Source: an uncultured Lysobacteraceae bacterium (GTDB taxonomy: Bacteria > Pseudomonadota > Gammaproteobacteria > Xanthomonadales > Xanthomonadaceae). Taken from it: a stretch of DNA of 64,000 bases. The DNA lies in NCBI GenBank assembly GCA_902825775.1, contig CADECF010000010.1, forward strand, positions 101,151 through 165,150. The letters are read 5' to 3'. The stretch's first letter is position 1. Each line of letters opens with the position of its first letter. Of this stretch, positions 25,893 through 34,773 are shown one piece after another. Under the pieces are notes generated by a model, which saw nothing but the letters and a program-made list of their open reading frames with translations, did not search any database and had not been told where the DNA came from. Made by a program: the position numbers and the translations under genes.

Positions 25893-26396
25893 TTATTCGT
25901 CGCGCGACGCCATGCGCGAGAACAACGCAAGAGGAATGCCGACCAGTAGCATGTGCGCCAGGATGCAGCTGAACATCCAGGCCAGATCCTTGTCGGCGGC
26001 GGCCGTCTGCGGCATCGAGGCGATCAGCGGCACGACGATGTATTTGTTGCTGAAGTAAATCGCCAGGCCGAACAGCGCGCCGAAAGTGTAGGGGCGTTCG
26101 ATCAATGCAGGATAGCGCCGCGCAGCTGCGTGGTAGATCGCGGCCAGCAGCAGCATCCGCGCCAGGAACAGCCCGGCGCCGATCGCGGCGGTGGCGATCC
26201 CGCCGGCATACGCTTCGCGACCCCATCCCCAGTACGCCGCGATCGCCTGCATGATCGTCGTCGGCGATACGTGATGCAGCGCGGCCCAATACACCGCGGC
26301 GAAAATCAGATCCAAGGCGGTCGCGGTAAGCGCGCCGAGCGCTATCCAGACCCAGGGCTGGACGGGAGTGCTGTGCAATACGCGGGCTGTATTCAC
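25893..26396 (-). CDS. Small membrane protein divergent from a MocR regulator
   Basis: A 167-residue, four-helix membrane protein paralogous to that at 21117-21602: LDLIFAAVYWAALHHVSPTT, the RYPALIERPYTFGALFGLAI loop and a C-terminal ILAHMLLVGIPLALFSRM. It is divergent from the MocR gene across a 141-base region with paired operators, which suggests that it is the regulated target. The family resembles YagU/DUF1440-like proteins; function is unknown. Confidence 0.75.
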   Translation of the reverse strand: MNTARVLHSTPVQPWVWIALGALTATALDLIFAAVYWAALHHVSPTTIMQAIAAYWGWGREAYAGGIATAAIGAGLFLARMLLLAAIYHAAARRYPALIERPYTFGALFGLAIYFSNKYIVVPLIASMPQTAAADKDLAWMFSCILAHMLLVGIPLALFSRMASRDE

Positions 26397-26451
26397 GAAA
26401 TTTCTCCAGTGGCTGCGGGGCGTTCCGTCGGCATCCGGCGTGGGGGCGCCG

Positions 26452-26522
26452 ATTGGCCCTATCTAAGCCGGATAAATTGGCCCTAGAAAGGTCCAATTGA
26501 GTATCTTTGAATGGTGCCAATT
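26452..26522. promoter_or_regulatory. Candidate MocR operator array
   Basis: Two direct copies of ATTGGCCCTA (26452-26461, 26476-26485) start 24 bases apart. They are followed by two direct CCAATT hexamers (26493-26498, 26517-26522) also 24 bases apart, so the inner AATTGG/CCAATT form a dyad. Direct repeats about two helical turns apart are typical for MocR/PdxR-type operators. The array covers the promoter region of the MocR gene and the region upstream of the divergent membrane gene. Confidence 0.6.
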
Positions 26523-26537
26523 CCTCCGGAGCGGCCC

Positions 26538-27977
26538 ATGTACCTCGAACTCGACGGCAGCGGTCCTCTGCACGGCCAACTCACCCGTGCCCTGAAGTCG
26601 GCGATGTACACCGGCAGCGTCCACGTCGGCGCGCGTTTGCCAGCGACCCGGCTGCTGGCGCGGGAGCTGGGGATATCGCGCAACACCGTGCTGGCCGCGT
26701 ACGAACAACTGCGTGCCGAAGGCTTCGTCGACGGCCGCGTCGGGTCGGGCAGCTACGTCACGCCGCCGTTGCAGAGCATGGCGCCGGTGCCGGCGCCTAC
26801 CGAGCCGATCGAACCGCAATCGGCTTACGCCCGCCGCTCGCGCGAATACCAGGAACAGGCTCGTTTCTTTCGGCAACGCCCGCCTCCGGCGCGCTATGCC
26901 TTCCACTACGCTTCGCCTTCCACCAATCCGACCTTGACCAGCGCCTGGGCGCGCGAGTTGTCGCATGCCGCGTTGTACACGCCGCCGGGTTATCCGACCG
27001 CGCAAGGGCTGCCGGCGTTGCGCGCGGCCGTATGCGATTACCTGGGGCGCCGCCGCGGCGTGCAGGCGCAGCCCGACGATATCCTGATCGTCGGCGGCAC
27101 GCAGCAGGCGATGGCGCTGACCGCGCGCGTGCTGCTGGACGAAGGCGCCGACGTGGCGATCGAAGACCCGCAGTACTCGGCCATACGCACCGTGCTCAAG
27201 GTGCATGGCGCGCGGCTGACGCCGATTCCTGTCGACGAGCAGGGATTGCGGGTCGACATGCTGCCCGCGAAAGCGCCGCGGCTGGTGTGCGTGTCGCCGT
27301 CGCATCAGTTTCCGATGGGTTCGGTGCTGTCGCTGTCGCGGCGCATGGCCTTGCTGGAGTATGCGCATCGGCAGCAATGCTGGATCTTCGAAGACGATTA
27401 CGACGGCGAATTCCGCTACGACACCAAACCGCTGGCGGCGTTGCGATCGCTGGACGACGCCGGTCGCGTCATCTATATCGGCACTTTCTCCAAAGCGCTG
27501 TTCCCGTCGGTGAGGCTCGGCTACATCGTGATGCCGGCGCAGTTGCGCTCCGATTTCATCATCGCCAAGTGGCTGGACGATTTCGGCGCACCCACGGTGG
27601 AGCAGGCGGCATTGGCCAATTTCATGGCCAATGGCGGTTTCGAGCGCCATCTGCGGCGCACGGCGAAAACTTTGAAAGAGCGGCGCACCGTGTTGCTCGA
27701 TGGGCTGCGCCGGCATGCGGGCGACCGCATCGAGATCGCCGATTCCCACGCCGGCATGCACCTGGTGGCCTGGCTGCGCGGAAAAACACGCGAGCAGGGC
27801 GAGGCCTTCATCGCGCATGCGCGCACGCTGGACATGGAGCTGACGTCGGTGTCGCAGTTCTGCATCAACCCGCCGGACCGCGCCGGGCTATTGCTGGGTT
27901 TCGCATCGATGTCGGTCAACGAGATCGAGCAGGCGGTGATGCGATTCGCGCGTTGCCTCGACGAAATGGCGGTCTAG
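26538..27977 (+). CDS. MocR-family regulator (GntR DNA-binding + PLP aminotransferase-like)
   Basis: A 479-residue chimeric regulator. The N-terminal GntR winged helix (about 1-75) contains ARLPATRLLARELGISRNTV and AAYEQLRAEGFVDGRVGSGS. A class I aminotransferase-like domain follows, with SPSHQFPMG, the EDDYDGEFRYD segment and the PLP-lysine region YIGTFSKALFPSVRLGY (Lys present). The start at 26538 is preferred: GGAG lies seven bases upstream and members begin just before the winged helix. An ATG 27 bases earlier is possible. It probably senses PLP or an amino compound and controls the divergent gene. Confidence 0.88.
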   Translation: MYLELDGSGPLHGQLTRALKSAMYTGSVHVGARLPATRLLARELGISRNTVLAAYEQLRAEGFVDGRVGSGSYVTPPLQSMAPVPAPTEPIEPQSAYARRSREYQEQARFFRQRPPPARYAFHYASPSTNPTLTSAWARELSHAALYTPPGYPTAQGLPALRAAVCDYLGRRRGVQAQPDDILIVGGTQQAMALTARVLLDEGADVAIEDPQYSAIRTVLKVHGARLTPIPVDEQGLRVDMLPAKAPRLVCVSPSHQFPMGSVLSLSRRMALLEYAHRQQCWIFEDDYDGEFRYDTKPLAALRSLDDAGRVIYIGTFSKALFPSVRLGYIVMPAQLRSDFIIAKWLDDFGAPTVEQAALANFMANGGFERHLRRTAKTLKERRTVLLDGLRRHAGDRIEIADSHAGMHLVAWLRGKTREQGEAFIAHARTLDMELTSVSQFCINPPDRAGLLLGFASMSVNEIEQAVMRFARCLDEMAV

Positions 27978-27981
27978 ACTT

Positions 27982-28401
27982 TCACCGTCCCAGCCACGCC
28001 GCTACTGCCAAGGCCGCGGCGGTCCATGCGAGTTCGATACCGCCGTTGGCCAGTCGCGCCAGCGTCCATGCGTAGTCCAGCCCCAGCTTCTGCAACGATT
28101 CCCAGGGCAGCAGGCCCATCGCGCCGCCGATCTGGCCGCCGGCGATGCCCCAATTGGCCAGCACCACGGTGATCGCGGTCGCCGCGACCGCGCAGGCCGC
28201 TCGCGGCCAGCCGCGCCGCATGCCGCCAAGACGCAGCAGCAAGGCCGCATCGGCTGCGGCGGGCAACGCCATCCAACCGAGTTGCCGATCGGTGTACAGC
28301 GCCAGCAGCACCCATAGCGCGGCGAAGCCCAGGCTGCCGAGCAGCAGCAACACGACGGCCAGCCCGTTACGGGGCTTGAGGGCAGGAGTAGGGTGATCCA
28401 T
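27982..28401 (-). CDS. Small membrane protein of unknown function
   Basis: A 139-residue protein with about four hydrophobic helices: VVLLLLGSLGFAALWVLLAL, a short hydrophobic stretch near residue 50, CAVAATAITVVLANWGIAGG, and a C-terminal helix. The motif GGAMGLLPWESLQKLGLDYA separates helices 3 and 4. No family is recognised with confidence. It converges with the MocR gene, the stops being five bases apart, and is divergent from sufT. GC content and codon use look like those of its neighbours. Confidence 0.65.
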   Translation of the reverse strand: MDHPTPALKPRNGLAVVLLLLGSLGFAALWVLLALYTDRQLGWMALPAAADAALLLRLGGMRRGWPRAACAVAATAITVVLANWGIAGGQIGGAMGLLPWESLQKLGLDYAWTLARLANGGIELAWTAAALAVAAWLGR

Positions 28402-28528
28402 CGGTGCTCCGCGGTGGCCGCATAGGATAGCGGCAGCGCGAGGTTTGGCGCGTGCCGTTTAGAATGGCCGCTCTTGCGTCGGGCGTCGGCGCCCGCATCT
28501 TCATCACATCTCCGCTCCCCGCAGAATC

Positions 28529-29080
28529 ATGTATTCCCGCAACAGCGAGCCCGTCCGCTTCGAACGCGACTGCGATGCCGTATTGGTGCCGCAGGGCGAA
28601 GCCGTCAGCCTGCCGGCCGGCAGCATCGGCTATATCACCCAGGCGTTGGGCGGCAGCTACACCGTTTTCGTCGAGGGCAACCTGTTCCGCATCGCCGGCC
28701 GCGATGCCGACGCGATCGGCAAGGAACCCGCCGCGGCGCTGGAGTTGCCCGAGGGCGCCAGCGACGACGATGTCGAAACCCTGGTCTGGAAGCAGCTGCG
28801 CACCTGTTTCGATCCGGAAATCCCGATCAACGTCGTCGATCTGGGCCTGGTTTACGAAGCGCAGGTGCATCGTCGCGACGACGGCCAGCGCGAAGTAGGC
28901 GTCAAGATGACGCTGACCGCACCGGGCTGCGGCATGGGCGAGATCCTCGTCGACGACGTGCGCAGCAAATTGGAACTCATCCCGACCGTGGCCGAGGCCG
29001 ATGTCGAACTGGTCTTCGACCCGCCGTGGAACCGCAACATGATGTCCGAGGCCGCGCGCCTCGAAACGGGGATGCTGTAG
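28529..29080 (+). CDS. sufT: Fe-S assembly-associated protein SufT
   Basis: A 183-residue protein whose N-terminal part (1-85, VPQGEAVSLPAGSIGYITQA) is followed by a MIP18/DUF59 domain with DPEIPINVVDLGLVYEAQV and MTLTAPGCGMG (the conserved Cys). SufT proteins contribute to maturation or carriage of Fe-S clusters. It is usually found in suf operons, but none of the other suf genes is in this window, so this is a solitary copy. The TAG stop is provided by the GTAGCCCGGGTGGAGCC end of a repeat. Confidence 0.88.
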   Translation: MYSRNSEPVRFERDCDAVLVPQGEAVSLPAGSIGYITQALGGSYTVFVEGNLFRIAGRDADAIGKEPAAALELPEGASDDDVETLVWKQLRTCFDPEIPINVVDLGLVYEAQVHRRDDGQREVGVKMTLTAPGCGMGEILVDDVRSKLELIPTVAEADVELVFDPPWNRNMMSEAARLETGML

Positions 29081-29160
29081 CCCGGGTGGAGCCGAAGGCG
29101 ATACCCGGGAACGGGTCGCCGCGTGTTCCCGGGTATCGCCTTCGGCTCCACCCGGGCTAC
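29077..29160. repeat. Large inverted repeat, GTAGCCCGGGTGGAGCC family
   Basis: The left arm GTAGCCCGGGTGGAGCCGAA and its complement form an 84-base nearly perfect hairpin. It overlaps the sufT stop codon and could act as a transcript-stabilising or ending structure. Only copy in this window. Confidence 0.85.
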
Positions 29161-29199
29161 GCCGGAAAGTTGCAAATGAAATCGTTTACGTGATCGATA

Positions 29200-29215
29200 C
29201 GTGAATCCGATCACA
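29200..29215. promoter_or_regulatory. CRP/Clp-type binding site upstream of the first M4 protease
   Basis: CGTGA-ATCCGA-TCACA matches the CRP consensus TGTGA-N6-TCACA in nine of ten positions. It lies about 483 bases upstream of the protease ATG and 18 bases upstream of a GCTGC...GCAGC block that is also found in front of the second M4 gene. The conserved TATAT at 29270-29274 would put the site near -72, an activating position. Confidence 0.7.
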
Positions 29216-29392
29216 GCTTTAACCCCCGTTTATGCTGCACCTGCAGCGTGAAACCTAGGCAAAGTGTCCTATATGGTCACTTTTCGGACGAATAGCGTCA
29301 CTCGTCCGGCCATTAGTCGGGAGTGGCAGTGCCATACCCCTGACTTTCGTCACCCCTTTAGGTGACTTTTCAAGTTTCGGGGGCGTTACGTC

Positions 29393-29509
29393 ATGTCCGA
29401 TCACCACCTGCATCGCTCCCGTGCCTATGCGCCCGCGACACGGGCCGACGTGCGACCGCACGCGGCCGTCGCCAGCACCACACGGTCAATTCCAGGACGG
29501 AGCGAATAA
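29393..29509 (+). other. Possible leader ORF (38 aa) in the 5' region of the first M4 gene
   Basis: ATGTCCGA starts a 38-codon frame ending TAA, preceded by GGGGG at ribosome-binding distance. The parallel position in the second M4 leader also has GGGGG and ATGTCCGA opening a 31-codon frame. The peptides share MS(D/E), a basic stretch and a PA motif. Coding is not proven; it may be a leader peptide. Confidence 0.3.
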
Positions 29510-29592
29510 ACGTAAGGAAAGGAAGCGTCGGCCGCCGCAGCGGTGGCCGGATTGGAGCGCAAGCCGGCTTGCGATCCTCAGGGGGTGATTGA

Positions 29593-31578
<1,986 letters not shown>

Positions 31579-31603
31579 GCTGTACTCACAAGGATGTGAC
31601 GAG

Positions 31604-31637
31604 GATGGCGGCCGCGCAACGGCCGCCATCCGTTTTC
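31604..31637 (+). terminator. Rho-independent terminator after the first M4 gene
   Basis: GATGGCGGCCG pairs with CGGCCGCCATC around a CGCAA loop, followed by CGTTTTCC. It lies 26 bases after the stop codon, so the downstream M28 gene probably has its own promoter. Confidence 0.8.
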
Positions 31638-31780
31638 CTCGCATTGCCCGCGGGCAGGGCGAGGCAGTTCGGTATGGCGCGCGGATCGGGCCGATCGATC
31701 GTTCCCGAATCGCGCCGCCATTTCTCCAGCGATCAGCACCGGATCCGGGCGCGCGCCCGGGACATGAGGGAGCGTTTCCG

Positions 31781-34009
31781 ATGAAATTGCACCGCACCGT
31801 ATTCGCCTGCCTGCTGGCGGGTTTGTCGCTCGCCGCCCAGGCGCAGCAAGGCACCGCGCATCCCGCGCACGAAATTATCGACGCGGCGAGATTCGAACAG
31901 GCGCCGTTCGCGCCGGTCTACATCGTCACTTCGCGCGATACCTACATCAACACGTTGCAGCCGGTCGCCCGCAACGGCGTGGCCCGCCGCGACAGCGTCG
32001 GCGCCGATCTGGTGGTGTCGGAGATCCAGGCGCACCAATTACCGGAAGTCAGCGAGCGGATCCATACGCGCGAGAAGCGTTGCGGCGGCTATTTCGCTTT
32101 CGGCACGCGCGCGCAGGCCGATGCCTTCGTCCGCGCCGACCGTTCCGCCAGCGCTGCGCGCCTGGCCGCTCTGGTCGATTACACCATCGACAACCACGCC
32201 ACGGTCGACCCCTGGCTGCCGCAAGTGCAGGCAGCCAACATCCGCGGCACCATCAGCCACCTCTCGACCGCCTATCCGAACCGCTACTACGCCAGCAGCC
32301 ATGGCCAGACGTCGGCGAACTGGATTCGCGACACCTGGGCTGCGCTGGCCAATGGCCGCACCGATGTCAGCACCGAATTGTTCTCGTGCAGCAATTGTTC
32401 GACGCAGCCATCGGTGATCCTGACCATCCAGGGCACTGATCTGCCGAGCGAAATCGTGGTGCTCGGCGCGCATTTGGATTCGATCAACACCGCCGGCGGC
32501 GGCGAGAACATGGCCGCGCCCGGCGCGGACGACGACGCCTCGGGCATCGCCACGCTGACCGAAGTGCTGCGCGTGGCGCTGGCCAGCGGATGGAAACCCA
32601 AGCGCACCGTCAAGTTCATGGGCTACGCGGCCGAGGAAGTAGGGCTGCGCGGCTCCAACGCCATCGCGCAGTCGTTCCAGACGCAGGGCAAGAACGTGGT
32701 CGGCGTGCTGCAGCTGGACATGACCAACTACAAAGTCGGCAACGGCGTCGACATGCAGTTGATCACGGACTACTCGAACGCATCGATGAAGACGTTCCTG
32801 ACCAACCTGTTCGACGCCTATATGGCGCCGTTGGGAATGACGCGCGGCAGCTACACCTGCGGCTATGGCTGCTCCGACCATGCCTCGTGGACCAGTGCCG
32901 GCTTCCCGTCGGCGATGATGTTCGAAGCCGGCGACGAGGACGGCGAGTATTTCCCCTACATCCATTCGGCCAACGACACCCTGCAGAACATGGGCAACGC
33001 GGCGCTCAACAGCGCCAAGTTCGCCAAGTTCGGCCTGGCGTTTCTCGGCGAGCTCGGCAAGACCACCAGCGGCGGTCCGGGCCCCGGCAATGTGCCGCCG
33101 GTGGCCAACTTCACCGCCAGCCCGAGCGGTCTGACGGTGCAGTTCACCGATACGTCGAGCGACAGCGACGGCAGCATCGTCTCGCGCAGTTGGAATTTCG
33201 GCGACGGCGGCACCTCGACCGCGACCAACCCCAGCCGCACCTACGCGACGGCGGGCACCTACAGCGTCAGCCTGACCGTTACCGACGACGATGGCGCGAG
33301 TCATAGCAAGACGCAGTCGGTGACCGTGAGCAGCGGTGGCGGCAACGTGCTCGTCAACGGCGTACCGGTGACCGGCGTCGCCGGCGCGGCAGGAAGCAGC
33401 CAGATCTGGACGCTGAGCGTGCCGGCGGGGGCGAGCAACCTGAAGTTCGTCACCGCCGGCGGCAGCGGCGACGCCGATCTGTACGCGAAGTTCGGCAGCG
33501 CGCCGACCACCACCAGCTACGACTGCAAATCCGAAGGTTCCAGCAATGCCGAGACCTGCAACATCGCCACCGCGCAAGCGGGCACGTACTACGTGCTGGT
33601 GCGCGGCTATTCGGCGTTCTCGGGCCTAAGCCTGACCGGCAGTTACGGCACCAGTGGCGGCGGCGGTACGCAGACCTACAGCAATAACGCCGACTATCCG
33701 ATCAACGACAACGCCACGGTCGACAGCCCGATCGCGGTGTCCGGCCGCACCGGCAACGCGCCGAGCAACGCATCGATCGCGGTGAACATCGTGCACACGT
33801 ATAAGGGCGACTTGAAGGTGGACTTGGTCGCGCCCGACGGCAGCTTGTACAACATCCACAACCGCAGCGGCGGCAGCGCGGACAACGTCAGCGGCACCTT
33901 CACCAAGAACGTGTCGACCGAGCCTCTGAACGGTACCTGGAAACTTCGGGTCAACGACAATTCGCGCAGCGATACCGGCTATATCAACAGCTGGAGCATC
34001 ACGTTCTGA
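31781..34009 (+). CDS. Secreted M28-family aminopeptidase with PKD, PPC and P domains
   Basis: A 742-residue secreted zinc aminopeptidase. After a signal peptide (1-22) and an N-terminal propeptide region, the M28 domain holds VVLGAHLDSI (His ligand), AAPGADDDASG (bridging Asp), GYAAEEVGLRGS (Glu pair), VLQLDMTNY and EYFPYIHSAND (last His). C-terminal modules are PKD (about 445-525, VANFTASPSGLTVQFTDTSS), PPC (about 530-625) and a P-domain (about 640-742) with NIVHTYKGDLKVDLVAPDGS and LNGTWKLRVND. The P and PPC domains closely resemble those of the following M4 protease. It would trim peptides made by the M4 enzymes. Confidence 0.92.
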   Translation: MKLHRTVFACLLAGLSLAAQAQQGTAHPAHEIIDAARFEQAPFAPVYIVTSRDTYINTLQPVARNGVARRDSVGADLVVSEIQAHQLPEVSERIHTREKRCGGYFAFGTRAQADAFVRADRSASAARLAALVDYTIDNHATVDPWLPQVQAANIRGTISHLSTAYPNRYYASSHGQTSANWIRDTWAALANGRTDVSTELFSCSNCSTQPSVILTIQGTDLPSEIVVLGAHLDSINTAGGGENMAAPGADDDASGIATLTEVLRVALASGWKPKRTVKFMGYAAEEVGLRGSNAIAQSFQTQGKNVVGVLQLDMTNYKVGNGVDMQLITDYSNASMKTFLTNLFDAYMAPLGMTRGSYTCGYGCSDHASWTSAGFPSAMMFEAGDEDGEYFPYIHSANDTLQNMGNAALNSAKFAKFGLAFLGELGKTTSGGPGPGNVPPVANFTASPSGLTVQFTDTSSDSDGSIVSRSWNFGDGGTSTATNPSRTYATAGTYSVSLTVTDDDGASHSKTQSVTVSSGGGNVLVNGVPVTGVAGAAGSSQIWTLSVPAGASNLKFVTAGGSGDADLYAKFGSAPTTTSYDCKSEGSSNAETCNIATAQAGTYYVLVRGYSAFSGLSLTGSYGTSGGGGTQTYSNNADYPINDNATVDSPIAVSGRTGNAPSNASIAVNIVHTYKGDLKVDLVAPDGSLYNIHNRSGGSADNVSGTFTKNVSTEPLNGTWKLRVNDNSRSDTGYINSWSITF

Positions 34010-34019
34010 GGCCATGCGC

Positions 34020-34042
34020 GGCTCCGGCGGTTCGCCGGAGCC
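34020..34042 (+). terminator. Hairpin after the M28 gene
   Basis: GGCTCCGGCG-GTT-CGCCGGAGCC is a perfect stem ten bases after the stop. No U-run follows, so it may protect the transcript end rather than terminate. Confidence 0.5.
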
Positions 34043-34214
34043 GTGTCCTGCGCGGTCAATGCGGGGTCATCGCCAGGCCAATCCGGGCCTGCCTTCTCGC
34101 GCGTGAAATTTCCGCGCCGCAGCAGATCAATCGGAACGCCGTCACAGCCCTTCTGCAAAGCAGACGTTAGGGCCTCGTTAAACCTTGCAATCAAAAATGG
34201 CCGCATGGTAAAAA

Positions 34215-34230
34215 TGTGATGGAAATCACA
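34215..34230. promoter_or_regulatory. Perfect CRP/Clp-type site upstream of the second M4 protease
   Basis: TGTGA-TGGAAA-TCACA is a perfect ten-of-ten match to the CRP consensus. It lies 16 bases from a GCTGCGCCTGCAGCGTGAA block, nearly the same layout as at 29200, and about 73 bases upstream of a position corresponding to the conserved TATAT/TTTATT box. Clp is the xanthomonad CRP homologue known to control extracellular enzymes. Confidence 0.8.
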
Positions 34231-34401
34231 ATTTAAGTCTTGTTTTGCTGCGCCTGCAGCGTGAACCTGTCCTTAAGTGTCGTTTATTGTCACTTTCGGA
34301 CAGGGAAGTCCACCTAGTTTAGATAGCGCCGGCGCCCGCCCAAAAGGCTCCGGCCACGACCGCCCAGCGGTCAGTTCGGTTCTTTGTTCGGGGGATGGCC
34401 G

Positions 34402-34497
34402 ATGTCCGAAATCAGCTCGCGTCGTGCGAACGCCTGCACGCCTGCGGCCACCCTGTATCCAGTAGTGCGGGCGACCGGTTACCGCCGGTCGCCTTGA
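34402..34497 (+). other. Possible leader ORF (31 aa) in the 5' region of the second M4 gene
   Basis: ATGTCCGA preceded by GGGGG opens a 31-codon frame ending TGA, at the same relative place as the frame at 29393. A further ATG at 34395 in another frame weakens the case. Confidence 0.25.
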
Positions 34498-34711
34498 TCG
34501 ATAACGCCGCGGGCGGCAACGCCTGCGGCGTTTTTGTTTGTTTCGTTCGGAGCGGCAGCAAAGAAGGAGCAGTAACGAAAAGGACAGCTCAGGCGAATGC
34601 CGGAGTCGTCTGTTTGGACCGCTAGCCGGCTTGCGGTCCACAGGGGGTTGATGCGATTTGACAGCGTGCCGCCGCATTTGCGTAGGCCGCCGATGGCAGC
34701 TCTATTTGCCG

Positions 34712-34752
34712 GGAAAAAAAGAAGTCGCGCGCGCGCGATCCAAAATTTTTCC
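34712..34752 (+). promoter_or_regulatory. Conserved hairpin just upstream of the second M4 start
   Basis: GGAAAAA pairs with TTTTTCC around the inner palindrome TCGCGCGCGCGCGA. It corresponds to the hairpin at 29638-29678 and ends six bases before the GCAGGGA ribosome-binding site. Confidence 0.6.
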
Positions 34753-34773
34753 AATCTTGCAGGGACACACATC

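Noticed and set aside
29216-29400. Possible c-di-GMP or other known riboswitch in the M4 leader
   Set aside because: The conserved cores of GEMM-type riboswitches are not found; only generic hairpins are visible.
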